Shown piece after piece: positions 40,957-48,046 of a stretch of 64,000 nucleotides of DNA. Below the pieces are notes generated by a model, which did not search any database, was not told the origin of the DNA, and saw only the letters and a list, made by a program, of their open reading frames with translations. A program made the position numbers and the translations under genes. The number at the start of each line of letters is the position of its first letter. The stretch's first letter is position 1. This DNA is from UBA668 sp043721915 (GTDB taxonomy: Bacteria; Actinomycetota; Acidimicrobiia; Acidimicrobiales; Ilumatobacteraceae): contig JAYSPV010000081.1 of NCBI GenBank assembly GCA_043721915.1, positions 1-64,000 on the forward strand. The letters run 5' to 3'.

Positions 40957-40988
40957 AGGGGTAAGTCATCATCTGATGACTTACCCCT
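40957..40988. repeat. 32-bp near-perfect palindrome
   Basis: AGGGGTAAGTCATCA (40957-40971), a 2-nt centre TC, then TGATGACTTACCCCT (40974-40988): 15 bp of perfect dyad symmetry, in the 185-bp gap 40914-41098. It could be a terminator for the upstream gene without a T-tract, or a high-affinity protein site. Confidence 0.6.
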
Positions 40989-41052
40989 GAACGTCACCCG
41001 CGCAGAAGCCAGCGATTCAATGAACGAGCGACGTCCGCGTAGAAAACGGAAG

Positions 41053-41082
41053 AAGCCCCGCCGCCCGAAGGCGACGGGGCTT
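41053..41082. terminator. Bidirectional terminator between converging element genes
   Basis: AAGCCCCG-C-CGCC, loop CGAA, GGCG-A-CGGGGCTT: a 12-bp stem with one mismatch, flanked by T-rich ends on both strands (TTTCT on plus, CTTCTTCC on minus). It separates the rightward genes from the two leftward genes at the right end of the element. Confidence 0.75.
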
Positions 41083-41098
41083 TCTAACGTTCGTGCGG

Positions 41099-41377
41099 TC
41101 ACCCCTCGTGGGCCGCTCGCGGCTTACGAGGTGCCCTCGGCTTCTTAACCGTGGCCGCAGGCGCAGCGAACAGTACCTCTAGCTCGTCCTCAACAATGCC
41201 GCACATCTTCCGCACCGCACGCAGCAGGCACTCCAGCGAACACGCATCGACGAGTTCCTGCTCGGTTCGCCAACCAGCCGTAACGCCGAACCAATCCGGC
41301 CCCGGCATCATCGTGATGTGCCCCTCGGGGGCAGCCGTCCCGCACCCGTCACATGTCGTCACCTGAACCCTGCTCAT
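41099..41377 (-). CDS. Small cysteine-containing hypothetical protein
   Basis: 92 residues. C9-x2-C12 (TTCDGCGTAAPEGH) and C46-x3-C50 (DACSLECLLRAVRK) could bind zinc; the C-terminus is Ala/Pro/Lys/Arg-rich (KKPRAPRKPRAAHEG). The middle GPDWFGVTAGW is aromatic. Family unknown. Its ATG overlaps the stop of the 40-residue gene. Confidence 0.55.
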   Translation of the reverse strand: MSRVQVTTCDGCGTAAPEGHITMMPGPDWFGVTAGWRTEQELVDACSLECLLRAVRKMCGIVEDELEVLFAAPAATVKKPRAPRKPRAAHEG

Positions 41378-41496
41378 CGCACCACCTCGCAGGCGTAGTC
41401 AGCGGCGTACCGCTCACGCCATGTCACCCAGTCGGCACGCCCGCCGCACTCGACGTACCGGGCGAAGTCCGCCCGCATCACCTCTTCGCTGGTCAT
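41374..41496 (-). CDS. 40-residue protein at the right end of the element
   Basis: Starts at the ATG at 41496 with AAGGGGA 6 nt upstream and ends in an ATGA overlap with the next gene. Product MTSEEVMRADFARYVECGG, then RADWVTWRERYAADYACEVV: acidic, aromatic, helical. No family recognised. Strong ribosome-binding site and exact coupling support that it is real despite its size. The longer frame to 41739 runs through arm sites and tRNA and is not translated. Confidence 0.5.
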   Translation of the reverse strand: MTSEEVMRADFARYVECGGRADWVTWRERYAADYACEVVR

Positions 41497-41543
41497 GTTG
41501 TTCCCCTTCGTTGTTGATGGATGCCAACGAACGACGAACGGAC

Positions 41544-41565
41544 CTACTACTCGGCCTACTACTCG
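41544..41565 (+). repeat. Integrase arm-site pair, right
   Basis: CTACTACTCG at 41544-41553 and 41556-41565, the same sequence, spacing and orientation as the left pair at 33666-33687. About 60 bp inside the right attachment core. Confidence 0.6.
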
Positions 41566-41590
41566 GTGAGCAGCAATGACCCCAGGCGCG

Positions 41591-41625
41591 AAAGAACCCC
41601 AGGTGCTTTGACCTGGGGTTTCTTT
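41591..41625 (-). terminator. Element-borne terminator for tRNA-Ala
   Basis: AACCCCAGGT, loop 41605-41610, ACCTGGGGTT, extended by AAAG/CTTT with one bulge, gives a strong hairpin read in the tRNA direction and followed by TTCTTT. It lies 2 bp beyond the tRNA 3' end on element DNA. The original chromosomal terminator is at the other junction (33486-33513) and has a different stem sequence. Confidence 0.75.
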
Positions 41626-41672
41626 GTGGAGCTGTGGGGAATCGAACCCCAGACCCCTTCCATGCCATGGAA
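41626..41672 (-). repeat. attR: 47-bp direct repeat inside tRNA-Ala
   Basis: Identical to 33519-33565. It covers the tRNA-Ala from the anticodon stem to the discriminator base plus one base. Here it is joined to the true 5' half, so it completes an intact tRNA. Confidence 0.9.
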
Positions 41673-41699
41673 GTGCTCTACCAACTGAGCTACAGCCCC
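41627..41699 (-). tRNA. tRNA-Ala (anticodon GGC)
   Basis: 73 nt without encoded CCA. Acceptor GGGGCTG pairs with CAGCTCC and contains the G3-U70 wobble that identifies alanine tRNAs. D-arm GCTC-AGTTGGTA-GAGC, anticodon stem CTTCC/GGAAG with loop ATGGCAT (anticodon GGC, reads GCC and GCT codons), T-arm TGGGG-TTCGATT-CCCCA. The 3' half is provided by the integrated element. Confidence 0.97.
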
Positions 41700-41758
41700 G
41701 AACGAGTGCAGGACGATAGCAGCACGGCAGGCCGCTCAAAACGTCGGCGTCTCAACCA

Positions 41759-42337
41759 TCACAGAGTTCGGCGCGACCGCAGCTTCGAGCGCAACGGGCC
41801 GACCGCCAACCGCGCTACCGCAGTGATCAGCAGCGTCGAGATGGTGACTCTCACAGCCAACGGCAGCTGCGCGATCCTCGGCGCAACCACCAACGAGATG
41901 ACGATCGCCACCGGGTAGACCCACGCCACATCGGTGGCGATGCGACCCCACACCGGGCGCTTCGTTTCGGCACGATGCCGCAGTTCGAACCAGTCGTCGA
42001 TGCCGACAGTGCGCACGACGCGCTCGTGCTCGACGAAACCGGCAGCGCGGCCCATCAGCACCGCACGTTGGGGCGAGCGCTCCCACTCACGCAGGTGAAC
42101 ACCGTCGACGAAACGGAACACGATCTGGTGCTCGCCACCGGCGGGGCCGGGGTGCAGCACGCCGGCGCCCAGGCACCCGTGGAACTTGCGCAACGTGGCC
42201 ACTACTTCCTCTGTCCACTCCACGTACTGCGCCTCGAAGCCAGGCGCCACGATGCGCGCCACGGTGACCGTGACGGGATCGGATGCGATGCGGGGAAGTT
42301 GTGCCGTGTCGAAGGGACCGGACAGAGCGAGGGCCAT
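41759..42337 (-). CDS. ABM-domain protein with C-terminal membrane segments
   Basis: About 192 residues from the ATG at 42337 (an 18-residue longer start exists at 42391). Residues 10-110 match an antibiotic-biosynthesis-monooxygenase-type dimeric barrel (VTVTVARIVAPGFEAQYVEW, then HQIVFRFVDGVHLREWERSP). Two hydrophobic helices follow (AWVYPVAIVISLVVAP and VRVTISTLLITAVARLAVGP). This fused membrane form is common in bacteria; substrate unknown. First chromosomal gene right of the element. Confidence 0.75.
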   Translation of the reverse strand: MALALSGPFDTAQLPRIASDPVTVTVARIVAPGFEAQYVEWTEEVVATLRKFHGCLGAGVLHPGPAGGEHQIVFRFVDGVHLREWERSPQRAVLMGRAAGFVEHERVVRTVGIDDWFELRHRAETKRPVWGRIATDVAWVYPVAIVISLVVAPRIAQLPLAVRVTISTLLITAVARLAVGPLRSKLRSRRTL

Positions 42338-42406
42338 AACCCCATCAACGATAGCGATAGTGCGGCGCCTGTGATCGGTGACACCGATCACAGATGCACA
42401 AGCGGC

Positions 42407-42838
42407 TTACTCGGCTGTGTCGTGGTGGCCGGGCTGGCCGTCGCCGGGCTCGTCGGTGCCAGCCTCGCCGTCGACCGCCGCCCACTCGATCTTGGGGACG
42501 TCGCGGTACAGGCGCTCGATCTCGTAGTACATGCGGATCTCCTCGGCGAAAATGTGCACCACCACATCGCCGTAGTCGACGAGCACCCACTGCTGTTCGC
42601 CCATTCCCTCAGAGCGGATCGGTGAACGGCCGAGCTGCTCGCGCACGGCGTCTTCGACAGCGTCGACCACCGCCTTCACCAGCCGGCGGTTGCCGGCGCT
42701 GGCGATGACGAAGTAGTCGGTCACCTGCAACACCTCGCCCACGAAGAGCACGAGCGTGTGTTCTGCCTTCTTGTCGTCGGCGGCGCGGGCGGCCACCTTG
42801 GCCAGTTCGAGCGCGGCCGCTCCTGCTGTCTGAGTCAT
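42407..42838 (-). CDS. rsfS: Ribosome silencing factor RsfS (Iojap)
   Basis: 143 residues. Core residues 10-115 contain DKKAEHTLVLFVGEVLQVTD, FVIASAGNRRLVKAVVDAVE, GMGEQQWVLVDYGDVVVHIF and YEIERLYRDVPKIEW, diagnostic for the Iojap family. It binds L14 of the large ribosomal subunit and blocks subunit joining in stationary phase. The acidic tail (GEAGTDEPGDGQPGHHD) is an extension. Its ATG overlaps the LCP-like gene stop, the conserved nadD-LCP-rsfS order of actinobacteria. Confidence 0.95.
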   Translation of the reverse strand: MTQTAGAAALELAKVAARAADDKKAEHTLVLFVGEVLQVTDYFVIASAGNRRLVKAVVDAVEDAVREQLGRSPIRSEGMGEQQWVLVDYGDVVVHIFAEEIRMYYEIERLYRDVPKIEWAAVDGEAGTDEPGDGQPGHHDTAE

Positions 42839-44034
42839 GTGGGCTCCGTGGTAGAGGTGGTGATGGCCGGCAGTTCAGTGCCTTCACCGTTGAGGAATTC
42901 GGTACCGAGTTGCAACACGACGTCGACGCCTTCCGTCGGGCGATCCGACCTCAGTCTGACGGTCTCGCCGAACAGGCCGTTCGCGTTCTCGGTCTTGTCG
43001 GCCAACTTCGGGTCGGCGATGTAGAGGCGGGTCTCGGGGTGTTCATCGCCGCCGAGGTACACCGACACGACGTTGGCGCCCAGGAACAACAGGACCTTCA
43101 CCGCGACCTTGACTCGGTCTTCGTAGCCAGGCGCCGCTTCGACGCGGTACGTCAAGTCGGGCGATGGCGCAGTCATCGAGCCGGGGGCCACGGACGCGAG
43201 GATGAAGATGGCCTCGGCGCGATCGATGTTCTCGACGTCCTTGCGTTCGGGGTTGTCGATTGCTGGAACGGGATCCGCCGGAAGCCCACGCGCCTCGACA
43301 GGCCCTGCGAAGAGGCGCTCGAACAGCGCCTCCAACGAGGTCGGCGGCTGGGGCGCGACGTCTGTGGCGGGCACGGCGCGACCGCCGCCGATGCCATCAG
43401 CGAGGCCGGACCACAGTGCAACGATGTTCGCTCGACGGTCCCGGTCGAGACTGCCGGGCTCACGTGCGTTGAGCACCTGCACCGTCTGGGCAGCCGACAG
43501 ACTGTTCTCGCCGGCGTTGAACAGCGTGAGGCTCGTTCCATCGGCGGTGCCGACCACGTCGGTGGCGAAGGTGGCCGCCACTGGCGTGACCGGTGCCAGA
43601 AGCGCCTCGGCTTCCGCCGGCGTGGCCACGGCCGAGACATCGAAGGTGATCGACAGCATGCTTTCGACCGCCTGCGCCAACGACTCGAGCCCACCTTCTC
43701 GGTACACGTCGGTGAGCGGCCTGCGCACGTCACCAAGACCCGTCGCATCACTGGCGACGGGCACCGACACGATGCTGCCGCCCAACTGCGTACCGGCCCG
43801 CACCACGAACACGGTGACACTGGTGAGCACGTCGACCTCGTCGACGGTTGCCAGCAAGCCCACCGGGGTCGTGGGCAGCTTGATCAGGTCGACGCTGACG
43901 AGTCGGGCGCCCTTGTAGTCGCGTAACGCCGCCTGGCCGGCGTAACCGAGCCCGCCGATGGCGACCAGCACCAGCAGGTTGGCCGCGACCATCAGCGCTG
44001 TGCGCCTGCGCCGGACTGCGGCGAACGCCGTCAT
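42835..44034 (-). CDS. LytR-CpsA-Psr-like membrane protein with LytR_C domain
   Basis: 399 residues. One N-terminal membrane helix (LMVAANLLVLVAIGGLGYAG) is followed by a divergent LCP-like domain (VTVFVVRAGTQLGGSIVSVP, GLESLAQAVESMLSITFDVS) and a C-terminal LytR_C-like domain (LFLGANVVSVYLGGDEHPE, then VRLRSDRPTEGVDVVLQLG). The arginines that bind polyprenyl pyrophosphate in active LCP enzymes are not obvious, so catalysis is doubtful. It may be a cell-wall accessory protein. Start and stop overlap nadD and rsfS by 4 bp each. Confidence 0.7.
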   Translation of the reverse strand: MTAFAAVRRRRTALMVAANLLVLVAIGGLGYAGQAALRDYKGARLVSVDLIKLPTTPVGLLATVDEVDVLTSVTVFVVRAGTQLGGSIVSVPVASDATGLGDVRRPLTDVYREGGLESLAQAVESMLSITFDVSAVATPAEAEALLAPVTPVAATFATDVVGTADGTSLTLFNAGENSLSAAQTVQVLNAREPGSLDRDRRANIVALWSGLADGIGGGRAVPATDVAPQPPTSLEALFERLFAGPVEARGLPADPVPAIDNPERKDVENIDRAEAIFILASVAPGSMTAPSPDLTYRVEAAPGYEDRVKVAVKVLLFLGANVVSVYLGGDEHPETRLYIADPKLADKTENANGLFGETVRLRSDRPTEGVDVVLQLGTEFLNGEGTELPAITTSTTEPT

Positions 44035-44618
44035 GCTATCTCCCTGTACAGCCCTAGGTCGCGGATGACGTTGAGTACCGACTCGGTGACCAGGTAGTCC
44101 AGCGGTCGCCCATCGCGGCAGCGATCTCGCAGGTCGGTGCTCGACACCTCGAGGCGCGGTACTTCCACGCGCTCCCACTCGAAGGCCGACGACAGTTCCA
44201 CCGGCTCGCCGGGCCGATCGACCACCACGAGCGCGCACAACGCAGCTACCTCCAGGTAACGCTCCCAACTCTCGAACTTCGCCGCAGCATCGTCGCCGAC
44301 GATGGTGAACAGCTCTGCATCGGGGAAGCTACGTGCCAGCGCAGCGAGCGTGTCAGCGGTGTAGCTCGGGCCGCCGTGATCGATCTCCAGCCTGCCCGCC
44401 TCGAGGCCCTCGACGTCGCCGACCGCCGCTTCCACCATCGCCAACCGGGCGGGCGCAGGTGTGATCGGGCGGGTGCCGGCCTTCTGCCACGGGACGTTGG
44501 CGACCATCAGCAGCACCACGTCGAGCGCCAGCGCATGACGCACGTTGACCGCCGTGACGAGATGGCCAACGTGAGGGGGGTCGAACGTGCCGCCGAACAA
44601 TCCGATTCGCTGAGGCAC
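44031..44618 (-). CDS. nadD: Nicotinate-nucleotide adenylyltransferase
   Basis: 195 residues from a GTG. GLFGGTFDPPHVGHL at residues 6-20 is the adenylyltransferase motif (GxFDPxHxGH), and the C-terminal VEVPRLEVSSTDLRDRC carries the conserved ISSTxxR-like nucleotide site. It makes deamido-NAD from nicotinate mononucleotide and ATP. TACACT lies 8 nt upstream of the GTG, a probable leaderless promoter for the nadD-LCP-rsfS operon. Confidence 0.95.
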   Translation of the reverse strand: MPQRIGLFGGTFDPPHVGHLVTAVNVRHALALDVVLLMVANVPWQKAGTRPITPAPARLAMVEAAVGDVEGLEAGRLEIDHGGPSYTADTLAALARSFPDAELFTIVGDDAAAKFESWERYLEVAALCALVVVDRPGEPVELSSAFEWERVEVPRLEVSSTDLRDRCRDGRPLDYLVTESVLNVIRDLGLYREIA

Positions 44619-44913
44619 GAAAAACCAGTGTAGGGGCGGCAGAACACCGCCGGGCAGTCACGAGAGGCCGCAGTTGAATCGTCAGGGAACCGACAAGTTC
44701 ATTTCTGACATGACAGGAACGCGCCGATGTAGTACTGTTGCATGTTCCCCCACACGCCACAGACAGGATATATCACCGCACGCCGTCATCCACGGCGTGC
44801 GGAACAGTCCTGCACTGCGAATTGTTCCTGCGGAGTATGCCATCGGCACTGTGCCGAATGACACACCCTGTCACGGAATCAGACGACGAGCCAAGAAGTT
44901 GAGACGGATTGCC
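44619..44913 (+). promoter_or_regulatory. Long structured leader of the sigma-factor gene
   Basis: This 295-bp divergent region carries a possible promoter, CTGACA (44705-44710) and TGTAGT (44728-44733) with 17-bp spacing, then a very stable perfect hairpin CCGCACGCCG (44776-44785) / CGGCGTGCGG (44793-44802) with a 7-nt loop. The start codon is 110 nt further on. No small ORF with good signals was found. It could be an attenuator or RNA-stability element. Confidence 0.45.
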
Positions 44914-45741
44914 ATGAACGACTCCATCGGACTGTACCTGAATGACATCGGTAAGGTGTCACTACTCAATGCGGAAGAAGAGCGCGAACTCTCCCGTGTC
45001 ATCGAGGCGGGCCGCGAAGCGGCCGAGAGCCTTGCCAACGGCGAGAAGGGCGTTGCGCTGAAGGCCTCCGTGGCCAAGGCTGCCGAAGCAAAAGATCGCT
45101 TCATTCGCGCCAACCTGCGCTTGGTCGTGTCCATTGCCCGCCGCTATCCCCTTCCCCAGGGCATGGACCTGCTGGATCTCATCCAGGAGGGCAACTTGGG
45201 CCTCGAGCACGCCGTCGACAAGTTCGACTGGCGCCGTGGCTTCAAGTTCTCCACCTATGCCACCTTCTGGATCCGCCAGGCCATCGGCCGTGCACTTGAC
45301 CAGAAGGCCAGCCTCATCCGCATCCCCGGCGATCGTTCGGCCAGCCTGCGTGCGGCCCTGCGTCAGGCCAGCGGCGACGGTGAGACCCTCGATGTCGGCA
45401 ACGCCGAGCTGCACCGCCTGACCACGCCCGTCTCGCTCGACAAGACGATCGGCGACGATGGCGATGCCACTCTCGGCGATCTGATGGCCAATGGCGACGG
45501 CACCCCGGAAGACGCCGTGATGAGCATGGTCGACAACGAGCTGCTCGACGAGCTGCTCGGCACGCTCGACAAGCGTGCTCGCTACGCAGTCGAGGCGCGC
45601 TTCGGCCTGCTCGACGGTGAGCGCAAGAGCTTCCGCGAAGTCGGCGAGAACCTTGGCGTCACTGCCGAAGCTGCCCGTCGCCTGGTCAGCCGTGCGGTCG
45701 CCGGGCTGCGCGAAGACGCAGTCCGCATCCTCGCCGTCTGA
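44914..45741 (+). CDS. Sigma-70 family RNA polymerase sigma factor
   Basis: 275 residues. Region 1.2 (SIGLYLNDIGKVSLLNAEEE), region 2 (RFIRANLRLVVSIARRYPLP, GMDLLDLIQEGNLGLEHAVD, GFKFSTYATFWIRQAIGRAL) and a region 3/4 part (LDKRARYAVEARFGLLDG). Region 4.2 reads SFREVGENLGVTAEAARRLV; principal factors have VTRERIRQIE here, so recognition of the -35 element may be altered. There is no long N-terminal region 1.1, suggesting a group 2 or 3 factor. I start at the ATG at 44914; the upstream open frame lacks signals. A T-rich terminator follows. Confidence 0.85.
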   Translation: MNDSIGLYLNDIGKVSLLNAEEERELSRVIEAGREAAESLANGEKGVALKASVAKAAEAKDRFIRANLRLVVSIARRYPLPQGMDLLDLIQEGNLGLEHAVDKFDWRRGFKFSTYATFWIRQAIGRALDQKASLIRIPGDRSASLRAALRQASGDGETLDVGNAELHRLTTPVSLDKTIGDDGDATLGDLMANGDGTPEDAVMSMVDNELLDELLGTLDKRARYAVEARFGLLDGERKSFREVGENLGVTAEAARRLVSRAVAGLREDAVRILAV

Positions 45742-45762
45742 TCTACGCAACCTTCTTTCACT

Positions 45763-45800
45763 CGAATGCCCCGGCTGCGGCTGGGGCATTCGCCGTTTTT
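45763..45800 (+). terminator. Rho-independent terminator after the sigma factor gene
   Basis: CGAATGCCCC (45763-45772) and CGGGG-complement GGGGCATTCG (45783-45792) form a 10-bp stem with a 10-nt loop, followed by CCGTTTTT. Confidence 0.85.
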
Positions 45801-45855
45801 CGCCACGTCGACTTCCACCGGGGCACCGCGCGACCTCGCCGTTAGGCTGACGACC

Positions 45856-47211
45856 GTGGCGAAAGCATGGACACCCTCTTCCTGGCAGGCCTTCCCTGCC
45901 GCGCAGCAACCCGAGTGGCCCGACCAGGGTGCACTCGAGAACGCCCTCAAGCAGATCTCCTCCTATCCCCCTTTGGTCTTCGCCGGCGAGGCCCGCTCGC
46001 TGCAGGCATCTCTCGCACAGGTAGCTGCCGGCAATGCGTTCCTGCTGCAGGCGGGCGACTGTGCCGAGAGCTTCGAGGAGTTCAGCGCCGTCAACATCCG
46101 CGAGAAGTTGCGCGTGATCCTGCAGATGTCGGTCGTGCTCACCTACTCCCTCGGGGTCCCCGTCGTGAAGGTGGGCCGCATCGCAGGACAGTTCGCCAAG
46201 CCGCGCTCCAGCAACTACGAGCAGGTGGGCGACGTGCAGCTGCCCAGCTTCCGCGGCCACATCGTCAACGGCGATTCGGCCACCGATGCTGCCCGCACAC
46301 CGAACCCCGAGCGCCTCCTGCAGGCGTACAACCAATCGGCCGCCACGCTCAACCTGCTGCGGGCATTCACCAAGGGTGGCTTCGCCGATCTCGGCCGTGT
46401 GCACGCGTGGACGCAGGAGTTCGTCGCGTCCAGTCCTGAGGGCCAGCGCTACGACCAGGTAGCCGGTGAGATCGACCGTGCGCTGCGCTTCATGCGCGCG
46501 TGCGGCGTCGACACCGAGAACAACCATCAGCTGCACGAGACCAACATCTACACCAGCCACGAGGCCTTGCTCCTGGGCTACGAGGAAGCGCTGACCCGCG
46601 AGGATTCGCTCACCGGTGCCTGGTACGACTGCTCGGCACACATGCTCTGGATCGGCGAACGCACACGCCAGCTCGATTCGGCGCATGTCGAGTTCCTCCG
46701 CGGTGTGGGCAACCCGATCGGCTGCAAGGTGGGCCCCACCACCGACCCCACCTTCGTGCTCGAACTGTGCGAGAAGCTCAACCCGTCGCGCATACCCGGC
46801 CGGCTCACGCTGATCAGCCGTATGGGCGCCGACAAGGTCGAGGATTCGTTGCGCCCGCTGCTGCGGGCGGTCCGCGAAGCCGACCACCCGGTGGTCTGGG
46901 CCTGCGACCCGATGCACGGCAACACGATCACCAGTGTCGGCGGACGCAAGACTCGCGAGTTCAGCGCCATCTGCGGCGAGATCGACGGCTTCGTCCGCGC
47001 CCACAAGGCAGAAGGCACCTGGCCGGGCGGCATCCACGTCGAGCTCACCGGCGACAACGTCACCGAATGCACCGGCGGCGCCGACAAGATCCTCGACAGC
47101 CAGCTCGACGACCGCTATCAGACGGTGTGCGACCCACGCCTCAACGGTCGCCAGAGCCTCGATCTCGCCTTCCACGTGGCCGAGGGCCTCCGCAGCACCG
47201 GCCTCGCCTGA
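45856..47211 (+). CDS. aroG: Class II (plant-type) 3-deoxy-D-arabino-heptulosonate 7-phosphate synthase
   Basis: 451 residues from a GTG; TAGGCT is 7 nt upstream. It starts AKAWTPSSWQAFPAAQQPEW and contains LLQAGDCAESFEEF (metal-ligand Cys), VKVGRIAGQFAKPRS, NYEQVGDVQLPSFRGHIVNG, HMLWIGERTRQLDSAHVEF, GNPIGCKVGPTT, and WACDPMHGNT, all class II hallmarks as in Mycobacterium AroG. It condenses phosphoenolpyruvate and erythrose 4-phosphate at the start of the shikimate pathway. The longer frame to 45766 overlaps the terminator and is rejected. Confidence 0.95.
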   Translation: MAKAWTPSSWQAFPAAQQPEWPDQGALENALKQISSYPPLVFAGEARSLQASLAQVAAGNAFLLQAGDCAESFEEFSAVNIREKLRVILQMSVVLTYSLGVPVVKVGRIAGQFAKPRSSNYEQVGDVQLPSFRGHIVNGDSATDAARTPNPERLLQAYNQSAATLNLLRAFTKGGFADLGRVHAWTQEFVASSPEGQRYDQVAGEIDRALRFMRACGVDTENNHQLHETNIYTSHEALLLGYEEALTREDSLTGAWYDCSAHMLWIGERTRQLDSAHVEFLRGVGNPIGCKVGPTTDPTFVLELCEKLNPSRIPGRLTLISRMGADKVEDSLRPLLRAVREADHPVVWACDPMHGNTITSVGGRKTREFSAICGEIDGFVRAHKAEGTWPGGIHVELTGDNVTECTGGADKILDSQLDDRYQTVCDPRLNGRQSLDLAFHVAEGLRSTGLA

Positions 47212-47224
47212 GCCACACCGCCCG

Positions 47225-48046
47225 ATGCGAGCGCTGGCACTCACCGCCGATTGGCCGGTCGCGAACGTCGCAGCCGCGACAATCTCGCGCGACGGCGCTG
47301 TCAGCACCATCGGCTCGACCGATCGCCTGTTCCACTTGGCATCCATCTCCAAGATGCTGGTCGGCTGGACGACACTCGTCGCGTGCGAGGAAGGCACCCT
47401 CGATCTCGATCAGCCGATCGGCCAGGATGGGTGCACCGCACGGCACCTCCTTGCCCACGCCGGCGGATACGCCTTCGACGGTGACGCTGCAATCGCCAAG
47501 CCCGGCATGCGACGGATCTACAGCAACACCGGCATCGAAATGGTCGCCGCCGCACTGGCGTGCGCCGCCCGCATGCCGTACGAGGCCTACCAGCGCGAGG
47601 CAGTGCTCGAGCCGTTGGGCATGCACAACACAGAGCTACGCGGCTCGCCTGCACACGGGTTGTACAGCACGCTCGACGACTTGATCCGCTTCGTCACCGA
47701 ACTGCACCACCCCCACCTGCTCTCCGCCGCCAGTGCCGTCGAGTTCGCGACGGTGCAGTTTCCCGGGTTGGCAGGCGTGGTGCCCGGAGTCGGCCGTTAC
47801 ACCGACTGCCGGTGGGGCCTTGGCACCGAGATCCGCGGCGACAAGCAACCTCACTGGACAGGCCTCGCCAATTCAGCCGCCACGTACGGACACTTCGGAG
47901 GAGCGGGTACCCTCCTCTGGGTGGATCCGGGGGCACACATCGCATGTCTGGCGCTCACCGACCGTGCGTTCACCCAGTGGTCGGCGGAGGCGCTGGAGCA
48001 CTGGCCACGGTTCGCCGATGCCTGCCTCGCAGAGGCGGCTTCGTGA
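47225..48046 (+). CDS. Serine hydrolase, class C beta-lactamase fold
   Basis: 273 residues. Nucleophile motif S-x2-K in LASISKMLVGW near residue 40, the YSN triad in RRIYSNTGIEM, and a C-terminal HFGGAG motif replacing the KTG box. This is the esterase/DD-peptidase-like serine hydrolase family; most are not antibiotic-degrading. It lacks a signal peptide, so it is probably cytoplasmic. It starts 13 bp after aroG, and its stop overlaps the next GTG. Confidence 0.83.
   Translation: MRALALTADWPVANVAAATISRDGAVSTIGSTDRLFHLASISKMLVGWTTLVACEEGTLDLDQPIGQDGCTARHLLAHAGGYAFDGDAAIAKPGMRRIYSNTGIEMVAAALACAARMPYEAYQREAVLEPLGMHNTELRGSPAHGLYSTLDDLIRFVTELHHPHLLSAASAVEFATVQFPGLAGVVPGVGRYTDCRWGLGTEIRGDKQPHWTGLANSAATYGHFGGAGTLLWVDPGAHIACLALTDRAFTQWSAEALEHWPRFADACLAEAAS

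Larger units (their letters stand above)
33519..41672. mobile_element. 8.1-kb integrative element in tRNA-Ala(GGC), probable phage satellite
   Basis: Bounded by 47-bp direct repeats that match the 3' half of an intact tRNA-Ala at the right end. It contains a tyrosine integrase at the left end reading inward, Xis-like HTH genes, an AAA+/SF3-like ATPase with adjacent iterons, a WhiB protein, a LexA-type box and an HK97-type prohead protease. Several tiny cysteine-rich proteins are also present. No portal, terminase, capsid, tail or lysis gene is seen, and no conjugation gene. Gene content resembles small actinobacterial prophage-like elements such as phiRv1 and phiRv2, but is smaller. Classification as a satellite is inference. 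Confidence 0.85.

Noticed and set aside
40939..41148. A 69-residue lysine/arginine-rich frame
   Set aside because: It reads through the 32-bp palindrome and the bidirectional terminator and overlaps the opposite-strand gene; its sequence is explained by those hairpins.
44674..44913. An 80-residue N-terminal extension of the sigma factor
   Set aside because: The segment has no sigma region 1.1 similarity, contains the stable hairpin and the putative promoter, and the conserved region 1.2 begins at the ATG at 44914.
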